This document shows, piece by piece, positions 33,933 to 44,634 of a DNA stretch of 64,000 nucleotides. A program made the translations under genes and the position numbers. The DNA lies in the NCBI GenBank assembly GCA_019925105.1, contig JAHGAU010000026.1, forward strand, positions 496,001 through 560,000, given 5' to 3'. How positions within the stretch are numbered: position 1 is the first letter of the stretch; the number at the start of each line of letters is the position of its first letter. Source of the stretch: Niebla homalea (Eukaryota; Ascomycota; Lecanoromycetes; Lecanorales; Ramalinaceae). The notes under the pieces are model-generated. The model was not told the origin of the DNA and did no database searches. It worked only from the letters and a program-made list of their open reading frames with translations.

Positions 33933-35483
33933 CTATGACTTAAAGCCTTCGAAATACTGCAGAGGATCATCAGTCGGACATCTGCTGAAAGTGCGGTGAC
34001 ATCTGAAGACTCACTCGCTTCCTGAAATTATTGAGCTCATCGGCAGAAGCTCCAGTCGCAGTCGTCGTTGCCTTCGCAGTCCCGCAGGCCTTGACTTCTA
34101 TGCCCGGGATCCTACGATATGTAAGTAGCCTTCTGGACCCTAATGTGCGTCAGCAAGGGGACTGCAAAATTGGTGATACTCGAAGGTACACTTGTTGAAG
34201 ACTTGGATGGCTGAAGACACGAGCTCGAGAGCCTCGTGCTGAGGGACCCCCAGCTCGACCTCCTCGTCGTTGGCTGTCGGCATCCAAATTGATATCCTGC
34301 CATCATCGACCAGGAACACTGCTCCAAAGTGCAGAACGTCCCCCAGCATAGCCTCAAGACTGTACGCTCGCTTCGGTGGGATGTACTTCTCTTGTCTGTG
34401 ACATGTAAGCAACAAGCATCAGCTCAATATGAGAAATCAAACCCGTACAAATGAGCAGCCTCTCCATCAATAAAGACCGCCTCCTTCCCACTCCCATCCT
34501 TCGTCCCCAACACCTTCAACCCCTCCCTCACACCGTACGGTGGATCACAAATAATCCCATCCAAGAACCTCCCCTCCCGAAATGGACTGTGCGTCAGATC
34601 GGAGATGAATCCATCGAGATACCGATCCAGCAACCCATACTGCCGGAAATTCGTCTTGATATCCTTACCACCTTTCCCCCTCACCATCCGGCCATCGATA
34701 TCAGACCCCAGCGTCATGGCTCCGAAATGCGAGCATGCAATGGGGAAACTGCCTGTCCCCACAAACGGATCGTAGAAGATCCTGTCGGGGGCGGCGAGCG
34801 TGATATTAGCAGTCAGCAAGGCGAGTTCCGAGTCCATGGATGTGGTGTTGATGTACTGTCGGGTCTTGAGGCTGTATTGATTTAGAATCAGTCGAGACGA
34901 AGGGGCGATGAGGCGGCCTAGGTAGATTCGCTTGGGCTCGGGAGCGTGCTCGTCGTAGTCTTCGAAGATGGTGAAGGTTTGGTCGGGGGCACGCATCTTG
35001 ATGGGACCGGCGAGGCCCATGTATCTGAAGGAGTCGATGATCTCGCGCTGGCTTTCGAGGGGGCGAGAGCCTCTGAAGCAGTCAAAGTCGAAGCGGAAGG
35101 AAGCATTTTCGTAGGTAGGCCACAGATGTGAGGAGCAGCGTGTGATGTCCTGGTGCAGTTCTTCATAGGTGTCGCCGACTCCCCACAAGTCATATATTGC
35201 CTTTGAGGAAATGGAGCGAGAGATGAGAGCTCGAGCTGCTCCTTCATTCTCTAGGGAAAGTATTGAGAAAGGAGACTTTGGAAAGAGAGTCAGAGTATGA
35301 CAACATAATGGTAGTACACTCAGCGAAGTCGATGATGGTGACCAATCAACGCACAAGACCTACATTCTCAACATAGTTCAGGTATTCAACCTGCAGATTG
35401 GCAAGAGTGGCAAGTGCTTCAATCTCTGGCTTACGAAATGTCTCATGCGTCTGTACAAAACGGATTAGGCATTGTAGAGGCAT
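33933..35483 (-). CDS. TRM11: tRNA (guanine-10-N2) methyltransferase catalytic subunit Trm11
   Basis: Trm11, with Trm112, makes m2G10 in tRNA using S-adenosylmethionine. Exons 35483-35364, 35275-34449, 34395-34190, 34139-34015 and 33956-33933 sum to 434 codons. The N-terminus QTHETFRKPEIEALATLANL is typical, followed by a THUMP-like region (ENEGAARALISRSISSKAIY). The Rossmann methyltransferase domain has the SAM motif DPFVGTGSFPIA and the catalytic CDPPYGVREG. Later exons supply YIPPKRAYSLEAMLGDVL, SIWMPTANDEEVELGVPQHE and FNKWSRRLLTYRRIPG; the Trp codon is split by an intron. The last exon is only 24 nt and ends YFEGFKS. Confident because every exon matches the family in order. Confidence 0.93.
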
Positions 35484-35894
35484 CTTTATGCTTACGATAA
35501 GACAATTGGATTGAGAGTCATGTGATAATTGTATTTATTGACCACTATGCTTCAGCTTTGCTGTCGATTTTGACCATGTAGAAAGGAGGGTACATGTATG
35601 CGCACAGATATGTTATACAGTCTTGCTTGCGGGTTTCATGTGGTAGGAAAGTTTGCTAGCTCTCATGCGATCCTAATCGATGACATTGTGGGACAATATT
35701 GTCTCTGGACTCGCATGGGAAATCCCGAGTTCTACAAATCGTTTGACAATCCTATTGTAATCTATCAAAAGCTACCGCATGCTAATAAAGCAGGTATTGA
35801 AGCATGGCGAACCCCCAAAGCCATTTATGGTACATTCCATCTTCATCGTCCCTGTCGTCCCCTGCGTTCCTCGAGCAAATTCATATATAGCATA
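35484..35894. promoter_or_regulatory. Spacer holding the TRM11 promoter and the 3' end of the GST-fusion gene
   Basis: 410 bp between two minus-strand genes. A plus-strand ORF (35598-36008) overlaps the last exon of the GST gene and has no features, so I treat it as chance. Confidence 0.45.
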
Positions 35895-38242
35895 TTACGG
35901 CAAACCTCCACCTGCATTAATCGCCTTGGCAACCTGACTCGTGTTCGGTCGGTTCTCTACCATTCCCAAAGAAAACATCACTATCTGCTGTGTGGAATCT
36001 GTCATTGATGACACCCAGAAGGGCACTCACCGGCATATCGCTCGTAACTGTCAATGTAAAGGTCGTCAGTACTCGTGGTCGATCGGACTCCCTCGTTTGC
36101 CTCGATAGCATCAACCCATCTAGCCCATCGACTACCTGGCTCTGGCGCCGGCCAGTCTCGATAAGGGGTCAGGACCCGTTTCATACGGATAATCCAAGGG
36201 GCGAATTGCACGTCCACAAAGGAGATATGGGGACCCAGGAAGAAAGGGCCAGAAGGATCCGCCGCGTCGATGATGGTACCGATTTCGGTCCTTAGCTCCC
36301 GAGCCTGTTCAACTTGCTTTTCACTCTCTTGGGCCTGCAGAAGGCCGTAGAACTTGGGTAGGACCTTCCGGTTGATATGGTCAGCCCAAAGGCGGCAGTG
36401 AGCACGGGACTTGGCATCGCCTTGAGGCAAAAGAGGCAGTCCAGCATTCAGATCCTCGAGGTACTCCATCAACACGGACGATTCGTAGCAGCTCCAGTTT
36501 CCATGTTTGAGAGCTGGAATCAGACCACGAGGGTTGATCTCCATGAGTTGGTCTGGTTTCTTGTAGGGGTCGACTTCAATATACTGATAGGAGAGTCCTT
36601 TCAATTCTAGGGAAATCCATACTCGTTGAACGAAGGGGCTACTCGGGGTTAGATTGCGCAGCAAAGTGAAGTAATGAGTCTAGCTTACCAAAAGCAGCTA
36701 CCGAAGAGTTTGAGATCGTTGTCTTTGGAATGCTTTTTGACGGTATTGAGTGCAGCACCGGTCGCTTTCTTGTGGTATGTTTTCTGTTGGTTATTAGCTG
36801 GGTCTGCCATGGTAGAGGAAAGCTTCGAAATCAGTGGCCAGAAAGATGTAAGACAATGGTACAATCAAAATGCAAAAGTGAAAGTTATTGAACGGGTGGG
36901 AACGTGGGTATTGGAGAGTCCAGACTTTGCTCCGAATGACCGCAAAGCGAAAAGTGCGGTGCTGCTTGAACGCCGAATCCACCAATGCAAGCAACGTCGA
37001 GCCGCTATAAAGAAGGTTTGGTTTACCTGTGATTTCTTTCGCTCCTTCTCCTCCTTGAGATAGAAGCGAGCTATGCTGTTTTTCTTAACCTTGTCACTTT
37101 CCTCCAAGGTGTGCTTGTGCCCTCCTGTTGATATGCCTTCCTTGCCATTTGCTCCATTGCCATTGACTCGCTGTATGATGTAATAACGAGCCCCGTCACT
37201 GCCTGGCACGCTCAGATGCTCAGGAAATCCTGAGCTATCTGGATCCAGAATATCATCTGAAATCGAGGCTTGCTGCCCATGAATAGACGGTGCAGGCGCA
37301 AAAGGGTTAGTGTTGGCCGGATCCTCGGTCAAGTGCGGATTATCTTCAATCGTTCTCGGGCGTTGTGGGAAGTACTCGGTGATCTTGATCTTGACGTCAC
37401 ATAGATCACGCTCCCTTGCTGTGCGCTTTCGCTTCTTCTTGTTCGGATCATCTGACTTTGCTGTTCCCGGAGGTCTCCCTTTCAGCCGGCAATCCCAATA
37501 ATGTGAGACAAAAGGTTTCCGCTTGTACTTCTGAGTAGATCGATGGGAGTAAATGTTATCGACATGGGGGAAGTAGGTTTGAAATCTGTCGACGAGATCT
37601 CAATCAGTACAAACATCGTACAATATGTAGAATGATCGGTACCCACTCATCCTCGGTCAAAGTGATGGGGTCATCGACGTCAAACAGTCTTTGCCTCCAT
37701 ACGTCGAGATTAGGCGGATCGGGTACAATCTTCATGTTGCTGAAGTGACCATCTGTGTCCCCTCCTGTGGCTGTCGTGGGCCGCAAAGCCAACTCGTTGG
37801 ATAGACCTTCGAGGCCGCCATTCTGTGAATGACCTTGATTCAGATGTGGGGGATGTGGGGTCAGGACGCCGAATTGCCCGCCAGTGCTAATGCTCTCATG
37901 CTGTTGTTGTTGGCGAAGAGGCGGGCGCGGGGGCAATGGGCCGAATTGGCTCCCATGGGGGGAATTCGGTAGTGGTGGGTGAAAAGGGTTGACGGGCGGG
38001 GCATTCGGGCGTATCTCATGGAAGCGCGGGGCGCTTCTGGAGTCATATTGGGGAGGAGATGTGTCGAATGGATTGGAGAGATCAGGCGGGGCATCAAGGT
38101 CAGGCGCAAAAGGGTCGTAATCTATAGAGCCAAGACCATGCTGTGATGCAAAGCTGGATGGCCCATTAGGGGGAGGGAAGAGGTGGGTTGGATTTGGGAT
38201 TGGATGTTGGGTGAAATTGTGAGGATGTAAAGGGTCATTCAT
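35895..38242 (-). CDS. Probable fusion: basic fungal domain protein plus C-terminal omega-type glutathione S-transferase
   Basis: Five exons (38242-37647, 37585-37027, 36783-36689, 36638-36031, 35956-35895) sum to 640 codons. The N-terminal 190 residues are Pro/Gln/His-rich and disordered. Then comes NLDVWRQRLFDVDDPITLTE with FQTYFPHVDNIYSHRSTQKY, KPFVSHYWDCRLKGRPPG, a basic KKKRKRTARERD and DLCDVKIKITEYFPQRP, a fungal domain I cannot name. The third exon joins EEKERKKSQ in phase to KTYHKKATGAALNTVKKHSK and the omega-GST motif SCFCPFVQRVWISLELKG. The C-terminal exons carry the GST helical domain and end INAGGGLP. If an ATG at 36810 were used instead, the GST would be a separate 263-residue protein, but its promoter would lie in the 243-nt intron. 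I favour the fusion. Confidence 0.72.
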
Positions 38243-39057
38243 GGTTTGGAAGGATGCCCCACCCTATAATAATATCTGTGGCTTTCCCATTAGCTTGTTG
38301 GAGCCTCCTCTCACCGCTGCTTAAGCGGCAATAGAAATCGTTGATAAAGGCGGCGTCATGGTGTCTAACCTGGCATAGAGTGACAACGGATTGCACGTGA
38401 TCTTCTTCTTCTTCCTCCATGCACGGTCTTCTAGTCCTTGATTAGGCTTAGATCAATTCCCGCCTCGCCTGTCGGACTGTCAGAACTTCAGTCTGCTTCA
38501 AAGTGCGCAATTCTGCGCTTCGTAAAGATCCTGAGGAAATTTCGCGAAGTAAGGTCACATGCAAAGTTTGACTGCTGTTCTCCTGTGGATGAGAATATGT
38601 TCCCACGCCGGCACACAATGACCATTCTCGATGCTTGCTCACTATTTTAATCGTGGGGCAAAGCTCACACGTAAAGTGACCGTGGGTGATTTAGTGTTTA
38701 GCATACCTGATCATCCAACTCCCCTTCTATCCTGAAATTATAAAAACACCACAGGTACAGATGCAGGGTACTGGAGCTCACACGGAATGGCGTGCTACCG
38801 GCGAATTCTTGTTTAACCTCCAGTTGCGCCCTTAACAGCCACATCTTGTCACTTTGGCCGCGAGTTGTGTGCTTGTTCCCAAAGGGTAAATGACTTTCAA
38901 TATTCACACTAGCCTCATCAATTCATCAAGTAGCGCTTCACTCTTGCACAAGCTGTATTTCAAATCAGAAGCATTGTTTGATTGATGATTCTGAGATCCT
39001 TTCCCGCCTCCTTCTCACCACTCTCTGCACGAGCACTAGATCTCAATCCTCATAAAG
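38243..39057. promoter_or_regulatory. Divergent promoter region (GST fusion / UPF0643)
   Basis: 815 bp between divergent starts. It includes a CACGTG core at 38394-38399 next to a (ttc)n tract. No additional gene is supported. Confidence 0.45.
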
Positions 39058-39932
39058 ATGGCAGCTCTTCCCACCATCCGGCTCAGTTCCGGCTATGAAG
39101 CCGCTCACACAGCGGCCTTTCCGATGCGCGAGGATGACTTGGGGACCACCAGTCCGGGTGACGCTTCCTCGGCTTCACACCTGATTGTGTCCCCTTACAC
39201 CACCCTTCCCCATCTACTTGAGCTCGCATACCTTTCCTCACCACAGCAGCTCCTCGCTCACGCTCTAACAAGCCTGGAAGCCATCCGGCCAGACTACGCC
39301 ACAGCTCCTTACCAGCATGCCTTCAATTGGGCGCAAGTGTGCTCCAACCTGCATTCACTGGTAGCATCGCAGGCATACGAATGGCCCACCCAAAAATTCT
39401 ACATTGTCGTCTTCCGGTCGAGAGTTCTACCCACCACAGACCGTACTCATCTCGCCGAGTTGGATATGTGAGTCTTCGCAGTGTAAATCACCTGCGTGTC
39501 GTGTGAACTGCAACCCCACAAGCATCCTTCTGCCGGAAGATCTTTTGTAGCTCCCCAATCAGATCCCTCCCCATCGTCGCTAATATCTGAGTCTCTCCAT
39601 GACAGGCGCTCCCACGCGGAAGCCACCCAGAGCGGCGGACTGCTCAAATACTGGTTCGGTGTCCCGGATGCCGACGGCAGGAATCTAGCTACTTGTGAGC
39701 GCTCACACATCACATCTCATGCTTCTTCGCCACTCTTAGCTCTGAGTCCTGACATTCTCGTCCAGGCGTCTGGCGCAGACAAGAAGACGCCGGCCCCGGT
39801 AGCAGAGGGCCAGGTCACAAGGCTGCGATGAGAGCGACGATGAATCTGTACACCGAGTGGGGGATCGAAAGGCTGAAGTTAATCATCGAGGATGGAGCAA
39901 AGGGGTGGAGAATTGAGGCCTGGAATGACTAG
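39058..39932 (+). CDS. UPF0643 family protein
   Basis: Exons 39058-39467, 39606-39694 and 39766-39932 sum to 222 codons. Landmarks are QKFYIVVFRSRVLPTTDRTH, GLLKYWFGVPDADGRNLATC, then VWRRQEDAGPGSRGPGHKAA and ATMNLYTEWGIERLKLIIED, ending WRIEAWND. The WxRxxxDAxxGSxGxGHxxAM and Y-W-ERxxLxI-DG pattern is that of UPF0643, a fungal family with no established function. Spliced codons M and C are each split by introns. Unspliced reading gives only the first two thirds. Likely cytosolic; no signal peptide or membrane segment. Confidence 0.8.
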
Positions 39933-40223
39933 GGCAGGAGGGTATGGTGACGGAGATGAGGTAGATAGGACCTACCCAGGGTCAAGGTATCTCGGCTGCG
40001 TCAGCGAAAATTGCGTGCAGTAAGCTTAGACGCAAAAGCATTTTAAGGATAGAGATAGACGTCACACAGATAGACAAACGACATCTTTGCACATGATCAG
40101 ACGGAATAGCTCTTCGAGTCGATAATCATGGAATTATTGGCTCTGTGATAACTCAGCTTTGCGCCAGGCGCATCTAAATCCGTTCAAAGTAAATCACGCA
40201 GGGCCAGGGCTTCTATCGGCCAC
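39933..40223. other. Short convergent spacer
   Basis: 290 bp between the UPF0643 and MDM1 stop codons; no gene seen. Confidence 0.5.
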
Positions 40224-43200
40224 TTACCGTCCCCTTGTGACCTCTCTTGGGAACAACACATCAACGACCTCGTCAAGAATGACAAAGGTTAAATGGGCGT
40301 TCAGCCGCTCATTATTCACCGTCGCCGTCAGCCTCCTGCTCGCAGCCTGTGCATTCGCCTTTCCCACAACATTGCCCGCCAGATCCGGTACCAGCGTGGA
40401 TAACATGACACTAGCCTCAAGCTTCGACTTCGCCTTCTCAGCGTCCGTCCTGGTCGGCCGGTCTTTGCGTATCTGACCATCAGGCCACATCACATCCTTG
40501 AGCATATCGATGTACCGCAACACCGCCGATTCGGCAAAGACGCTCTTGACAGTTTCGCGGACCCTGCGCTCGACGGTCCCACCAAGGAGTTGATGGAGGA
40601 CGACGACTACGGCGCGCCCGCGAAGCCAATTGTTGCCGCGTTGCAGGTCGAATGCCTCGAGGAAGATGTCGGAGATGGGCTTGACGAAGGGTTCCAATTG
40701 CTCTGCACGCGCGGTGTTGGTGGAATTCGGCTCAAAAGCGAGGAGTTCGGCACGGGCTTCATCGGTTTGAATGGGATCTTCTGGTGCGATCGGCAAAGAA
40801 TTCGAAGCACCGGCTGTGGGGTTGATGGTATTGTTTGGATTCATGGTATTGAATTGCGAAGTCGCAGCTGAGATGAGGTTTTGGCCCGCGATCGAAAGTT
40901 GGTCCAGCACTGGTACATTTCCGAGGAACTCATCCATGCCATCTGTGACGGAGTTGTAGATGCGAGATATGATGTCGCGGCGTTCACCATCACGAGTAGT
41001 ATCATTCGAACTGACGATGGCAGACTGTGAGAGGAAGGCACGGAGATCACGGCTTCGGCAGACAGCAGGGAGCTGCAGTAGCTGACGAAGGTACTGCTGC
41101 AGCTGGATGCGGCGCTTGTGCAGGAATTCACGCTGCAACTTCATCACCAATCGTCTTCGAGGAAACTCGAGATGCCGAACTGCCGGATAAATTTGACGCA
41201 AACGCTGATGGAGATCATGAAATTCGCTATAGCGTCGAGCCACGGCCCAACCTGCAGTTGACATGTGCTCGCCTGCCTTGCGCTGGACTTCGATCACATA
41301 CAAAGCGAACTCCTGGCCATCGCCCTCTCGGCCAGCCATAATGGACTTGATGCTGACAGTTGCGCGGCCATAAAGACTATTATCGCTCTCCTGTACGATG
41401 TACTGCTGTCGCTGAAGCTCCTTACGACGTATCTCTCGTTGAAGACTTGACTTTGACTTGCCTAAGATCCGGAGCTCTGCGACATTATTGGTAAGCTCTG
41501 CCTTTCTTGTCAACGTATCGACAACCGACTCTTGAGCAGAGAGTCTGTCAATGTCAGCGGTCAAGGCAGTAATTGCCTCCGCAAGCCCCAGATCCCCTGG
41601 TGCAGCTTGGTGGATCTCTTCATCAACTGGATTTTCGTCGGCCGAAACCTCCGGGTCCGGCTGTTCGTCTTCGAGGAATTTCTCTTCATCGCCAAAAAGG
41701 TCATCGTCAGTAAAGACTCCAATGCGAGACGAGGTGTTGACGAGGCCCAAGGAAGCAAGATTTGGTCGGTCCTTTTCTTTGTCGTTGCTCGGCAACGTTT
41801 CGGCCCTCTTGAACTCACCAGAACTCCTTGGGGAATCGAACATCCTTGCACTAGGGATAATTGATTCTGGATTGTCGAAGACTGAACCGTAAGTGTCGTC
41901 ATTTCGTGCATCGTCAGTCATAATGGTTGTAAGAGCAGCTTCTACAGCGTCCACCACCAGATCTTGGTTCTCAGGACCTTGATCCCCATTGAGAGACTCA
42001 TTTTCCAAACTGTGCGTTGACCGAGCAAGATGATCATCCTCAATGTCATCATCGAAGAGCGGCTTAGAAGTATCAATGTCCAGAGAGCGACGCCCTTCTA
42101 GAGCCTTATCTACTACACCGAACGAGGCCTTCAGATCACTACTAGACGCTGCGTTCCTTTTCAGTCCAGATCGGCCAGCTGTAAGACCTGAGCTGAGTCG
42201 AGGCAAGGTTAAAGGCCGACTGGGAGACTCTGGGATTGGGGATACGGAAGGTTGCTTCATCGTCTTTGTCTGTGGTTTGATGGGGATCTTTGTAGAACCA
42301 TCGTCAACCGAAAGATATTTGTAGAAAAGATCCGACTTCTTGAACTCTGGGAAATGCGACTCGTTCATTTCACTAAAGATGGCCGACTGAACTCTGAGGA
42401 TAGCAGTACGAGCCTTCACATACTGAGCCACGGAGGCTTCGTTGCCATGTCTCAGGAAAGTCTGGACTGCTTCTTGGGATTCTTTCGGCGCATGCATTTC
42501 CGGCTTTGAAAGGTAGGCCTCATTGATCTGAGCCAGGTCAGTGCGATCAGATTCATTCCAGCATGATTGAGCACTCGCAAAAGGATCCTCATTCTGCACG
42601 TCCTCTTCCAGCGGGTTTCTGAAGCCGTCCACGACAATCCAGAACTGTACTAGGGTCATACGGCGACGACGATCCATGAATTCCATGAAATAGGAGAGAC
42701 CTGCTGCATCGTATAGCACCTCCCTGAGAGAAGCATTCTCGATTCTTGAGGAGGTCACAGCGTTCCTGTTGTCTGCCTGGGGCCTGCCCGTACTCGAAGC
42801 GTTCCCAACAGCGCTCAATTTTGCTACTCGTTGATCCAGCAGTTGCTTGCCAGTCTCCAGTCGACGAAGGAAAACCTGGTCTTGACCCTCCACAGTCCCT
42901 TCACGCCTGAGCTGGCTGGCCACCTCACTGCGAAATCTCCGGGCATCAGAAAGGTTACTACATTGCCTGATCGACCTCACAAACCGCTCAAATTTCCGTT
43001 CATCGTCAGCAGAAGACAGCCTTGGGAAAGCATGCGGTCTCAATCGTTTCGGGGGTGGTGACGCGTGCTGGTCAAGTGCGGCTCGTAATTTCCGGACAGT
43101 CTTGCGATCCTGGATCATGGTCCGGCCATAAGCCTCCATGAGCTGATTCCATGAGTCTGGATCTGAAAGCATCTTCATCAACGGAGTCAGAACAGCACAA

Positions 43201-43985
43201 GAGACGAGTTCCTTGATGAGCACGGTGACTGTCCGACTCTTTATCATGCTCTCGGGCAGCACCTGGGGTAGCAGTCTGATCACAATCCGCCTCAGGTATT
43301 CCTGCTGCACCAGCTGTAGGTCTGAATGCTTTAGTGATGCAGCTGGATGTAAAGCTCCCTCTTTATATTTTCTTGCAATCGCGAGATCCAGCTCATCGGA
43401 TTCGGTCACATTTCGATTCAGATTGATGCCCCTCACAGCTCTTTCGGCTTCGTAGAAATCTTTGAGGTGTCTAGTGATGAGCGGCACAATGCGCGATACT
43501 ACCAGTTCGACAATGTCTCGAGCCAACAAACGCTTTCTGAACTCAATCAAGGCGGCTCGCACAGAGCGATCGATCTCATTGATGAAGCCAGGGCTGCTGG
43601 TGATCTGAGAGTACCACGTCGTAACGAAGTCTCGTAGGATCCAATCGAGAAGGGTGTCGATGCTTTGGGATATGAGGAAGGAGGGAGGATAGATGACGTC
43701 CTGCTTATAAAGGCTGTTCTCCGATAATCGCAGGGTTTCCTCCTTCCATGCTTTCGGTGTGGTGAAGATTGGGATTGAAGGGCTTGTGATGGTGCGTCGA
43801 TGTCCTCCATTGTCGGCATTGGTGCTCAGGACAATGACAGCCAAGAATGCGAAGAGCGCGGTCAGCAGGCCAGCAGTGAAGGCGTATCCAAGGTATCGCA
43901 AGATAGGGGCCCAGCTGATAAGGAAGCCCCAAGCGACGAAAGCGACGATTGCAGCTACGAGAACATCGCGAATTCTCAGGGTCAT
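40224..43985 (-). CDS. MDM1: Sorting nexin Mdm1 (PXA-RGS-PX-nexin C)
   Basis: Mdm1 sits in the ER and tethers it to the vacuole and lipid droplets. One uninterrupted frame of 1253 residues. Two N-terminal membrane segments are visible (VLVAAIVAFVAWGFLISWAP and GLLTALFAFLAVIVL). Next is a PXA domain (about 130-330; LLDWILRDFVTTWYSQITSS, RIVPLITRHLKDFYEAE), an RGS-like domain (about 440-600; YFMEFMDRRRRMTLVQFWIV), and a long Ser/Asp-rich linker. Then follows a PX domain (GWAVARRYSEFHDLHQRLRQ, FPRRRLVMKLQREFLHKR), and the nexin-C domain at the end (FDLQRGNNWLRGRAVVVVLH). The MTLRIRDVLVAA start is chosen as the first ATG before the membrane segment. Confidence 0.93.
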   Translation of the reverse strand: MTLRIRDVLVAAIVAFVAWGFLISWAPILRYLGYAFTAGLLTALFAFLAVIVLSTNADNGGHRRTITSPSIPIFTTPKAWKEETLRLSENSLYKQDVIYPPSFLISQSIDTLLDWILRDFVTTWYSQITSSPGFINEIDRSVRAALIEFRKRLLARDIVELVVSRIVPLITRHLKDFYEAERAVRGINLNRNVTESDELDLAIARKYKEGALHPAASLKHSDLQLVQQEYLRRIVIRLLPQVLPESMIKSRTVTVLIKELVSCAVLTPLMKMLSDPDSWNQLMEAYGRTMIQDRKTVRKLRAALDQHASPPPKRLRPHAFPRLSSADDERKFERFVRSIRQCSNLSDARRFRSEVASQLRREGTVEGQDQVFLRRLETGKQLLDQRVAKLSAVGNASSTGRPQADNRNAVTSSRIENASLREVLYDAAGLSYFMEFMDRRRRMTLVQFWIVVDGFRNPLEEDVQNEDPFASAQSCWNESDRTDLAQINEAYLSKPEMHAPKESQEAVQTFLRHGNEASVAQYVKARTAILRVQSAIFSEMNESHFPEFKKSDLFYKYLSVDDGSTKIPIKPQTKTMKQPSVSPIPESPSRPLTLPRLSSGLTAGRSGLKRNAASSSDLKASFGVVDKALEGRRSLDIDTSKPLFDDDIEDDHLARSTHSLENESLNGDQGPENQDLVVDAVEAALTTIMTDDARNDDTYGSVFDNPESIIPSARMFDSPRSSGEFKRAETLPSNDKEKDRPNLASLGLVNTSSRIGVFTDDDLFGDEEKFLEDEQPDPEVSADENPVDEEIHQAAPGDLGLAEAITALTADIDRLSAQESVVDTLTRKAELTNNVAELRILGKSKSSLQREIRRKELQRQQYIVQESDNSLYGRATVSIKSIMAGREGDGQEFALYVIEVQRKAGEHMSTAGWAVARRYSEFHDLHQRLRQIYPAVRHLEFPRRRLVMKLQREFLHKRRIQLQQYLRQLLQLPAVCRSRDLRAFLSQSAIVSSNDTTRDGERRDIISRIYNSVTDGMDEFLGNVPVLDQLSIAGQNLISAATSQFNTMNPNNTINPTAGASNSLPIAPEDPIQTDEARAELLAFEPNSTNTARAEQLEPFVKPISDIFLEAFDLQRGNNWLRGRAVVVVLHQLLGGTVERRVRETVKSVFAESAVLRYIDMLKDVMWPDGQIRKDRPTRTDAEKAKSKLEASVMLSTLVPDLAGNVVGKANAQAASRRLTATVNNERLNAHLTFVILDEVVDVLFPREVTRGR

Positions 43986-44634
43986 CGTCTTGAGGTGGAG
44001 AAGGGGCGAAGTCGCCGCATGTTGGCCCTCATGCACGTGAGCACATTGCACACACGGTGAATCTAAAACCAGTCGAGGGTTTGCCAGTCTTGCCACTCTT
44101 GCCAGTGAAGCTCATACCTGGTAGAGGTATGTAGGTAGAGCCGAAACTGCCATCCTCAATAATACAGCGGAATGCGCAGAATAGAGTCTAGACTTCGTGA
44201 GTGCGAGAGTGCCTCCCTGCCTCCGTGCCTGACTAGGCAGGCGCTAAGGCGGTGCTCGGTGGTGCTGAAAAGGGAATAAGCTAGCAACAAGCGTTCCCGA
44301 AATAAAATGTTGAGGCCATTCAGTTTCAGGCACTCGAGGAGGCAGATTGCAGATCCGTTTCAATGCTTCTTATCTCCCTTCTGCATCACAATGAGCATGT
44401 TCAGCCTCACTCACTCATTGATTACTGAAGGAATTCCCACCTGGTAGACTTTGTTGAACAACAAGAGGATCTTAATCCAGCCAACGCAGTAAGCCTTCTG
44501 CGCTCCGAGATTAGATCAGGCACACTGTCTCCATTCAGCGAATCCTCTTCCGATACGAGCTGATACTCCTGACAGAACGTATACATGTGAACAGCATCAG
44601 CTCTCACCTGATCTCGATTATCCATGACTTGGCA
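43986..44634. promoter_or_regulatory. Divergent promoter region (MDM1 / SLC35-type transporter)
   Basis: 650 bp between divergent starts. An out-of-frame ATG at 44624 opens an 8-codon frame that overlaps the transporter's first ATG (44635) and ends just after it. No other gene is seen. Confidence 0.5.
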
